Shown piece after piece: positions 1 through 5,514 of a stretch of 8,275 nt of DNA. The notes under the pieces were generated by a model. That model searched no databases. It saw nothing but the letters and a program-made list of their open reading frames with translations, and had not been told where the DNA came from. Every line of letters starts with the position of its first letter. Position 1 is the first letter of the stretch. Source of the DNA: an uncultured Gemmatimonadota bacterium (GTDB lineage Bacteria > Gemmatimonadota > Gemmatimonadetes > Gemmatimonadales > Gemmatimonadaceae); assembly GCA_946887155.1 (NCBI GenBank), contig CAMPKM010000108.1, positions 1 to 8,275 of the forward strand, given 5' to 3'. The position numbers were made by a program, and so were the translations under genes.

Positions 1-83
1 GGGGATGGCGGACCAAGTTGTCACGCTGACATTGTCTGCAGAACAACGGTCCGGAGGGTTCGTACGTCGAAGCCACTGCCTGA

Positions 84-1574
84 ATGACCGGTCAGCCGAT
101 CGACCGCGTACACTTTCTGGATGAGCAGCGGCGCAATCGGCGCCGCAGCCGCCGGTTCGTTGCCTTTGCCGTCGTTGCCGTCGCGATCTCCGGCATCCCG
201 CTCTGCGTACTGTTTGCACCCCTGGTGTTCGGCATCGCGCTCGTCGTCATGCACATTGCCGACATGATCGCGCCTGTGGCGCCCCCGGCCTGGGAGGCGT
301 TGCGCGACATCGTCCACGCGCTTCCTGACCTCTGGTCCTTTGTCCGGGGTCGTCCGGCCGACGTCGACTGGAGGATGATCGCGTTTGTCTACGTGGTGCC
401 GGGTTCCGCGGTGATGCTCGTGGTCTGGCCATTCATCCTCGCGCTATCGCGTCGCGCGGGCGCCGGCACCATGCTCGAACTCCTTTCATCGAGGAGCGCT
501 GACGTCAACATCCCGGTCGAACGCCAGCTCTCCAACGTGGTCGAGGAAATGGCCATCGCCGCCGGCGTGCAGCCGCCGAGGGTGCGGATCATCGAATCGA
601 AAGCGGTCAATGCGGTGGCTGTCGGGCTCACGGTCGATGACGCGACGATCCTGGTGACGCGGGGATTCCTCCAGAAACTCGACCGCGATGAACGGCAGGC
701 GATTGTCGCCCATCTCGTCGGTTCAGTGGGGAACGGTGACCTTGGCATCGGCGCGACGATCCTGTCGGTATTCGCCACGTGGGGGCTCATCGCGCTGCTG
801 CTCGAAGCGCCAATCAGCGTGCGCCGGCGTCACGAACTTCGCCGGCTCTTCCGGTTGGCGATGGCAGCCGGGCGTGGCCGGCTGGATCCCGCGCAGGCGC
901 GTGAAGGGTTCACGATACTGCTGGCCGGCTCGGCGTTCGACATGAGCATGATCGAAGACATCGAGGCAATCGAGCCGAGGTCGCCGATGCACGGCTGCCT
1001 GGTGATCCTGCTGCAGGTCCCGCTGATTGCCGTGCGGGGCCTCTCGTCGATGGCGGGAAGGACGACCGTGGCGTTATGCGCCGCCCTCGGGCTCGGGCCG
1101 TGGCTGGCCGCAATGTGGCGCGCCCGGCGCCGGCTGGCGGATGCGTCGGCGGTGCAGCTCACCCGCAACCCGACGGCACTCGCCCGCGCGGTCCGAACGC
1201 TGGCGGCGAGTGACGTCGAAGTCCCTGGCGGATGGGTGGCCTACTTCCTCTTTCCGGTCTGGAAGCCCGTCACCGAGGCGGACATGAGCCGCACCGAGGC
1301 CGCGGCCAACATCATCGGGATGCGGCTGGACCCGGATCCGCGCGTGGAGGACATCGTGGCGTTAGGCGCGATGCTCGACACCGACGTCCGGCAACCGGGA
1401 TGGCGTACGCGTCTCCAGCGCATGGGCAGCGCGAAGGACGTGGGCCTGTTCGCCTTCTGGGCCGTCGCCGCCATCATGGTGACCCTGGTGCTGGTCGCGA
1501 TCACGCTGGCCGCCGCCTCGCTGGTCCTGATGGCGATCTGGCACCTCGGCCGCTGGATCAATCCGCGTCGTTAG
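84..1574 (+). CDS. M48/HtpX-like membrane protein with degenerate zinc site (pseudopeptidase)
   Basis: This is a 496-residue multi-pass membrane protein. The N-terminus is basic (residues 14-24, rich in Arg), followed by hydrophobic segments near 25-55, 98-121, 223-241, 305-345 and 453-485. Residues 146-219 follow the M48 pattern: VVEEMAIAAGV, a NAVAVG segment like the usual NAFAxG, and a helix ending in NGD. M48 enzymes hold zinc with HExxH plus a downstream Glu. Here the first motif reads H210-L-V-G-S214, so the catalytic Glu and second His are gone. The downstream ligand position, in the otherwise typical segment RRRLADASAVQLTRNP (348-363), is Arg349. The protein should therefore not be an active protease; a scaffold, chaperone or regulatory role is inference. 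An in-frame TGA immediately precedes the ATG at 84, so this is the earliest possible start, and the N-terminus fits the family. No good Shine-Dalgarno sits near it. Confidence is high for the family and moderate for inactivity. Confidence 0.85.
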   Translation: MTGQPIDRVHFLDEQRRNRRRSRRFVAFAVVAVAISGIPLCVLFAPLVFGIALVVMHIADMIAPVAPPAWEALRDIVHALPDLWSFVRGRPADVDWRMIAFVYVVPGSAVMLVVWPFILALSRRAGAGTMLELLSSRSADVNIPVERQLSNVVEEMAIAAGVQPPRVRIIESKAVNAVAVGLTVDDATILVTRGFLQKLDRDERQAIVAHLVGSVGNGDLGIGATILSVFATWGLIALLLEAPISVRRRHELRRLFRLAMAAGRGRLDPAQAREGFTILLAGSAFDMSMIEDIEAIEPRSPMHGCLVILLQVPLIAVRGLSSMAGRTTVALCAALGLGPWLAAMWRARRRLADASAVQLTRNPTALARAVRTLAASDVEVPGGWVAYFLFPVWKPVTEADMSRTEAAANIIGMRLDPDPRVEDIVALGAMLDTDVRQPGWRTRLQRMGSAKDVGLFAFWAVAAIMVTLVLVAITLAAASLVLMAIWHLGRWINPRR

Positions 1575-3628
1575 GGTTCGCGGGCGACGGCCACCACCAG
1601 CCGGATCAGCGCGTCGACGTCCCGCAGGTCGAGCACTTCGGCCGGGCCGTGCGAATAGCGCCCCGGCCAGGAGAGCCCGATGTTGACCGGACCCCAGACC
1701 TGGATGGCCGAGCCGTCAGTGCTGCCGAAGGTCGTCCCGACCTGGAGCGGAATGTTGCGGGTGCGGGCGATGCGGATGATGCGGTCGCGCTCCGCGCGCG
1801 GTACCAGGCTGGCGTTGTCCAGCCCGCGCAACACGGCGCCGCTGCCTAACGGCAGGTGGGCGAAGTGCGGCGATTCCTTCGGCGTGTCGCTCGAGACGAA
1901 GGTGTCCACGCTGTAGACGCGACGCAGGTTGCGGCCATGGGTGTCGCCGAAGAACCGGGCGCCGTTCAGTCCCCCTTCCTCCTGCACGGACCAGACGAAG
2001 ATCACCTTGTGGGCGAGCGAGTCGGGGTTGATCCGCCGGATCGCAAACAGCAGTGCGGCGGTACCGGTCCGGTCATCGCTTCCGCGCCCGGTGATCCGCG
2101 AGCCGAGCAGCCGGTCCGCGCGCTTGTACGACGTGATGCTCTGGCCAACGCGCGCGCCGCGCGCCACCAGCGTCGCCGAGTCGGTGCCGAACCACACGGT
2201 CAGCGCGCCCGGCGACCGCGTGCGTCCGGAATCGCGTGGTACGAACACGCCTCGAAGGGGCGGGGCGCCAGTTATGTGCAGGTACGCCGGCGTGCTCTCC
2301 CATGAGGGAATGACCACGCCTCCGCGCGATCGAAGGGTCACCGTGCCGTCGCCGCGAATCGAGGCGACCTCGAACCCCACTTCATCCATGTGCGCGATGA
2401 ACGCCACGGAATCGCGATCCGGTCCCATCGAGACGATGACGTTGCCTATCGAGTCTACGATAGCGCGCGTGCGGGCCCAGGTTGGTAGGGCAGCGAGGAC
2501 CGCTTCACGGACCGGACCCTCGTGGCCGGCAACGCCCGGCAGGTCGGAGAGTGTCATCCACTGCCGCTCGATCTCGCCCTCGGTACCGGCTCGACGCCGG
2601 AGCACGCGCGCGGTATCCACGCCAGGAGTCGGCCAGTTGGCTGGAGGTTGCGCGGTGAGGCCCGCCGCCGAGGCGACCTGCTGGAACAGGTCACGGATCG
2701 CGTCGCGGTCGATGACTTCGACCGTCGATCGCGCATAACGAACGCGCGGCGTCACGATGCGAATGCTGTCGACACCAGTGGCGCCACGCGGTGGCGCGTT
2801 CCCGCGTCCACCGCCGCGTCCTCCACGTCCCCGCGACGCGGATTCCCCCTCCTCGACGCCGTCGACGATCATCGTCAGCAACGCCGGCCGTTCAACGCCG
2901 GTCATCACGCGCGACAGTCCGAGCCAGCTGTAGCTCTTCTGCGCGCTGATGACAAAGATCTTTTCACCACCAGATGGCTCAGCGAGCGACGCGACGGTTA
3001 CGATTGCGGCGCAACCCGCACGCGCGCCCGCGCCCGGACCAGCGGCGAAGTCACCAAACGTCCACGCCGGTCGATCGATGGCGATGGGATCGAGGTGGGC
3101 GACACCGGCACGTGTCACCTCCGCGGCTGTCGATGCGCCGATGTCGATCCAGAGATCGTCCATCGTGGCCGCCGTCGTGTCGCCGCGATGTGGCTGTGAG
3201 AAGTGCCCATTTGCTACGGCGACCACACCGGGTACCTTCGCGCTGCGGGCGACAATCGACACACGTTGTGCTTCGTGGAACTGGTCCCACAGCGGATGCG
3301 TTCCTCCGCCCGTGCGCCTGACGCGGAGATAGCCGTCACTGGTGATCTGGCTGACCGCGTACGAAGGGATGTCGAGTCCGCAGGCGATGACGCGCCGTGG
3401 AGATCCGCTGCCGACTCGCTTGACGAGATTGCCGCTCCGATCAGCGATCCAGGAATCGCCGAGCGTACGCGCCAGGGTCGCCGAGGTCTGGTCTTCGGCA
3501 CCGGGCGGCGCGATGAGGCTCACCCATTGGGCGACGGCGTCGAGCATCGTTTCGGTGTTCTGCGCCGGCGCCAGGCCAGGGAGAAGCAACAGCGCGAGCG
3601 ATGGAAGCAGAGCGATTGGCTTGGTCAT
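1571..3628 (-). CDS. Secreted M42-type aminopeptidase with an inactive N-terminal duplicate domain
   Basis: This 685-residue protein has a Sec signal peptide (residues 1-22, hydrophobic run 6-16, cleavage after APA). The C-terminal half (about 358-685) is an intact M42 di-metal aminopeptidase: H413 and D415 in AHMDE, D518 in GSDDRTG, E550/E551 in QEEGG, D575, and H660 in RYSHGPAE. The N-terminal half (about 28-323) aligns with it motif by motif, but its equivalents are G84, G201, K231/S232 and R300, so four of the five metal or catalytic sites are lost. Only D86 and D256 remain. An Arg/Gly-rich segment (266-284) interrupts this half. The likely role is trimming peptides in the periplasm or outside the cell. 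The open frame extends upstream to 4057, but the ATG at 3628 is chosen because the signal peptide starts there and the extension crosses marR. The stop overlaps that of the convergent upstream neighbour. It is divergent from marR, which may regulate it. Confidence 0.9.
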   Translation of the reverse strand: MTKPIALLPSLALLLLPGLAPAQNTETMLDAVAQWVSLIAPPGAEDQTSATLARTLGDSWIADRSGNLVKRVGSGSPRRVIACGLDIPSYAVSQITSDGYLRVRRTGGGTHPLWDQFHEAQRVSIVARSAKVPGVVAVANGHFSQPHRGDTTAATMDDLWIDIGASTAAEVTRAGVAHLDPIAIDRPAWTFGDFAAGPGAGARAGCAAIVTVASLAEPSGGEKIFVISAQKSYSWLGLSRVMTGVERPALLTMIVDGVEEGESASRGRGGRGGGRGNAPPRGATGVDSIRIVTPRVRYARSTVEVIDRDAIRDLFQQVASAAGLTAQPPANWPTPGVDTARVLRRRAGTEGEIERQWMTLSDLPGVAGHEGPVREAVLAALPTWARTRAIVDSIGNVIVSMGPDRDSVAFIAHMDEVGFEVASIRGDGTVTLRSRGGVVIPSWESTPAYLHITGAPPLRGVFVPRDSGRTRSPGALTVWFGTDSATLVARGARVGQSITSYKRADRLLGSRITGRGSDDRTGTAALLFAIRRINPDSLAHKVIFVWSVQEEGGLNGARFFGDTHGRNLRRVYSVDTFVSSDTPKESPHFAHLPLGSGAVLRGLDNASLVPRAERDRIIRIARTRNIPLQVGTTFGSTDGSAIQVWGPVNIGLSWPGRYSHGPAEVLDLRDVDALIRLVVAVAREP

Positions 3629-3673
3629 GGCGCCAAAAATGGGGTCAGACGCCAATTCCGAAACCCTGCTCGT

Positions 3674-3680
3674 TATCATA
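3674..3680. promoter_or_regulatory. Overlapping -10-like elements in the marR / M42 divergent gap
   Basis: The 57-bp gap (3629-3685) contains TATCATA. On the + strand TATCAT (3674-3679) lies at positions -12 to -7 from the marR ATG, the spacing typical of leaderless transcripts. On the - strand the same bases read TATGAT (3680-3675), which would give the M42 peptidase mRNA a leader of roughly 40 nt. No clear -35 box or Shine-Dalgarno is visible for either gene. CGCCAA occurs twice in the gap (3631-3636 and 3650-3655), but I see no convincing operator palindrome. Promoter function is inferred from position and sequence only. Confidence 0.4.
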
Positions 3681-3685
3681 CAGCC

Positions 3686-4138
3686 ATGAATCAATCGGAC
3701 GGGGCGAGTCCCGATGTTGACCTGACCTTGCCGATCCTGGATGCGGCTCGAGCGGTGGAAGCGCGTATCGATTCTGCGCTTGGCCCGCTCAAACTGTCGC
3801 TGGCGAAGTTGAATATCCTGGACTTGCTGGTCCGCTCCGATCATCCCCTGACGCTGGGGGCGTTGGCGCAGGAACTGGCCTGCGTTCGTTCGAACGTTAC
3901 CCAGTTGGTGGACCGCCTCGAGGCCGATGGCTTGGTGAAGAGGGAAGCCGCTCCCGAAGATCGCCGGAGCATCAGGGCGATCGTAACCGACAGTGGACGG
4001 GAGAGGCAACTCGCTGGCACGGTTGCACTTGGGAAAGTCCGCCAAGACCTGGCGCAAATCCTGGCGGGGTTTGATTCAGGGCACATCGAGTACGCGTTGA
4101 CCGCTATCGGGCAGTCTATGGGTCGAATCGATTCATAA
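3686..4138 (+). CDS. MarR-family transcriptional regulator
   Basis: A 150-residue MarR-type winged-helix regulator of normal family length. An N-terminal dimerisation helix (about 11-32) is followed by the DNA-binding domain. LTLGALAQELACVRSNVTQL (56-75) forms the helix-turn-helix, VDRLEADGLVKRE follows, and the wing carries the family signature around EDRRS and VTDSG (91-104). The C-terminal helix (107-145) would complete the dimer interface. MarR proteins usually repress themselves and an adjacent, often divergent, gene. Here that neighbour is the M42 peptidase 57 bp away, so it is the likely target, but this is inference. The single Cys66 lies in the helix-turn-helix and not near the N-terminus, so OhrR-type peroxide sensing is not supported. 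No Shine-Dalgarno precedes the ATG, and a -10-like TATCAT lies 6 bp upstream, suggesting a leaderless mRNA. The open frame continues upstream to 3203 antisense to the peptidase; this was ignored. Confidence 0.9.
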   Translation: MNQSDGASPDVDLTLPILDAARAVEARIDSALGPLKLSLAKLNILDLLVRSDHPLTLGALAQELACVRSNVTQLVDRLEADGLVKREAAPEDRRSIRAIVTDSGRERQLAGTVALGKVRQDLAQILAGFDSGHIEYALTAIGQSMGRIDS

Positions 4139-4218
4139 CTGAACCGTGAAGTTCGTCGAGGATTTCCAGCTGGTCAACCACGACAACCCCATGAGCGCGG
4201 ATCGCGCGAAAACGAACG

Positions 4219-4236
4219 GATGGAGATGGCTCCATC
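4219..4236 (-). terminator. Hairpin, possible terminator of the eRF1-like gene
   Basis: GATGGAG (4219-4225) and CTCCATC (4230-4236) form a perfect 7-bp stem with a 4-nt loop. Read on the - strand, it lies about 46 nt after the stop of the eRF1-like gene and is followed by CGTTCGTTTTCG, a weak T-rich run. On the + strand, after marR, no T-run follows. The T-tract is imperfect, so this is a modest candidate. The rest of the 144-bp gap between the two convergent genes shows nothing recognisable. Confidence 0.35.
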
Positions 4237-4282
4237 AGCCGGTTTCGGCGCAATCCGCGTGGAGGGTTGTTCCTCACCCATC

Positions 4283-5398
4283 TCACGTTGCCGTCGACTG
4301 CGACGCCGTCGCATCGATCGTAAACCGCAGCCGCGCGGCGATTCCGCCGACTGCGTCGAGTCGCTCGGCGGCGTCGCCCGACACGTGCTCGATCGTTGCA
4401 CCCTCGTCAAACGCTTTCCGGATCGCGTCGACGGCTTCGTCGGCGTGAGCCGCGACGTATGACGAGGTGAGGTACAACTCGTGGACCTGACCGTTCACGA
4501 GCGCGCGATCGATTTCTTCGGTTCCCACTGCGCCGGTGCCACCGGCCGCTTTTGCGGCCACGACTTTCTCGATGCGGGCCAGGTCGTCAGCGGCGCGAAG
4601 GCGCGAGGCATGTTCGCGCGCGGTTTCCGCGATGCCCGCTTCACTCGTGTGTACGTCCAGGGACACCACTGACGCACGATCCTGCAGGCGCTGCGGGAGG
4701 CGGCCGTGCAGGTCCATTGCCACGGTCGAAATGCCACCAACGAGGATCCATGCGTTGTCGACCGCCATGGACTCGAGTCGGCTCACGGCATCGGACAGCA
4801 TGTCGTCGGTCGCCTTTCGCAGTTCGCGCTGTGCGGCATCGGCGCCAGCGAGGCCGCGCGTTCCGGACGTGAAGCCCTGGGGCAACGGACGGCTCGTATG
4901 GTATGGCTTGTCCACGTGAGGATCGCGCGCGAATTCGTCACCCAGGGTGAGCGTGCGATCCACATAACGATGAATGCGCACTTTCGCGGCGTCGGCCACC
5001 GCGACCAGCACCGGTCGCGCTTCCTTCAACACGCGGATGCCGGGTGCGATGTTCGCGCCCTTGCCCCACGTCGCCACGGTCGGCACGGGTGCGCTCGCGA
5101 CGCCCGCTCGATGAACTTCGCCGTCGGTGAAGAAGCCCATCCAGCCTGGCGCATCCTGGCCGGGCGTGAAGGATCGCAGCTCGCCTAACGCCAGCTCGCG
5201 CGCCGCCGCAAATCCCTCCCGCTCCTCATGGCTCGCGCCAGACAGCGATTCGGCGATTTCGTCGAAAACGTTCCGAATCGCGGTCCGCCACTGTGACCGG
5301 GCCGCTACGTCCGTCACCTCTCCGTTGACGTAAACGCTGAGGACGTTGCGGTCACGAAGAGTCTGCTCCAGGGTCGCCAGTTCCGCGTGCGTCAGCAT
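4283..5398 (-). CDS. Bacterial eRF1-like protein (baeRF family)
   Basis: A 371-residue cytosolic protein with no signal peptide or membrane segment. It matches the bacterial archaeo-eukaryotic release factor (baeRF) architecture. The N-terminal domain (about 17-145) includes VLSVYVNGEV and VLVAVADAAKVRIHRY. A middle domain (about 150-262) has a loop around 160-190 and the helix RELRKATDDMLSDAVSRL. The C-terminal L7Ae-like domain (about 290-362) has ALVNGQVHELYL and ends in DAVGGIAARLRF. eRF1 proteins read stalled or terminating ribosomes and hydrolyse peptidyl-tRNA through a GGQ loop. Here the equivalent loop reads QGFTSGTRGLAG, with no GGQ or GSQ, so ribosome binding or rescue without classical hydrolysis is possible. 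I lean to baeRF family 10, but the subfamily is uncertain. The ATG is supported by an excellent Shine-Dalgarno (5406-5412). The gene lies downstream of DUF885 on the same strand, separated by 116 bp that contain inverted repeats. Confidence 0.75.
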   Translation of the reverse strand: MLTHAELATLEQTLRDRNVLSVYVNGEVTDVAARSQWRTAIRNVFDEIAESLSGASHEEREGFAAARELALGELRSFTPGQDAPGWMGFFTDGEVHRAGVASAPVPTVATWGKGANIAPGIRVLKEARPVLVAVADAAKVRIHRYVDRTLTLGDEFARDPHVDKPYHTSRPLPQGFTSGTRGLAGADAAQRELRKATDDMLSDAVSRLESMAVDNAWILVGGISTVAMDLHGRLPQRLQDRASVVSLDVHTSEAGIAETAREHASRLRAADDLARIEKVVAAKAAGGTGAVGTEEIDRALVNGQVHELYLTSSYVAAHADEAVDAIRKAFDEGATIEHVSGDAAERLDAVGGIAARLRFTIDATASQSTAT

Positions 5399-5405
5399 AT
5401 GCGCG

Positions 5406-5412
5406 CTCCTCC
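5406..5412 (-). promoter_or_regulatory. Strong Shine-Dalgarno for the eRF1-like gene
   Basis: Read on the - strand this is GGAGGAG, 7 nt before the ATG at 5398. It is the best ribosome binding site in the window and fixes the start. It contrasts with marR and msrA, which have no recognisable Shine-Dalgarno. Confidence 0.8.
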
Positions 5413-5453
5413 GTTTTGCGCTGGTATGCTGTCGTACACAGAGTGTGCCGTGA

Positions 5454-5501
5454 AGGGTGCTGCATGGGGTAAAGTGTTGTCAGCACCCTGAGCAGCACCC
5501 T
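5454..5501. repeat. Three-copy CAGCACCC repeat forming alternative hairpins
   Basis: Three copies of the same octamer occur in the 116-bp gap between DUF885 and the eRF1-like gene: one inverted (GGGTGCTG, 5455-5462) and two direct (CAGCACCC at 5481-5488 and 5493-5500, 12 bp apart). The inverted copy can pair perfectly over 10 bp with the distal copy (5454-5463 with 5492-5501) or over 9 bp with the proximal one (5454-5462 with 5481-5489), so the two hairpins exclude each other. It begins 13 nt after the DUF885 stop. No T-tract follows on the - strand, so it is a poor classical terminator. An RNA-stability element, attenuator or protein-binding operator are alternatives. Confidence 0.65.
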
Positions 5502-5514
5502 CTCAACCCCATGA

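Noticed and set aside
1..87. Possible 3' end of an upstream + strand gene with an ATGA overlap into the M48-like gene
   Set aside because: Frame 1 is open from the window edge to TGA at 85-87, but the 28 residues are unrecognisable and the codon use (AGA, AGT, TGT) is poor. A LemA gene, the usual partner, is not visible. Upstream sequence would settle it.
3203..3685. Long + strand open frame joined in phase to the start of marR
   Set aside because: It runs antisense to the signal peptide and first domain of the M42 peptidase, has no protein-family character, and MarR is full length from the ATG at 3686.
3881..3883. MarR Cys66 as an OhrR-type peroxide sensor
   Set aside because: OhrR senses through an N-terminal cysteine, and this one sits in the DNA-binding helix-turn-helix. 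No ohr gene is nearby.
3629..4057. 143-residue N-terminal extension of the M42 peptidase
   Set aside because: It is antisense to marR, and a clean signal peptide begins at the ATG at 3628.
4146..4448. GTG-initiated 100-residue + strand frame just after marR
   Set aside because: It runs into the antisense of the eRF1-like gene, matches no family I know, and has no ribosome binding site.
4706..5188. 160-residue + strand open frame
   Set aside because: It is antisense to the eRF1-like gene, which has a strong ribosome binding site and recognisable domains.
5454..5501. CIRCE heat-shock operator
   Set aside because: CIRCE has 9-bp arms TTAGCACTC/GAGTGCTAA with a 9-bp gap. These arms and spacings differ.
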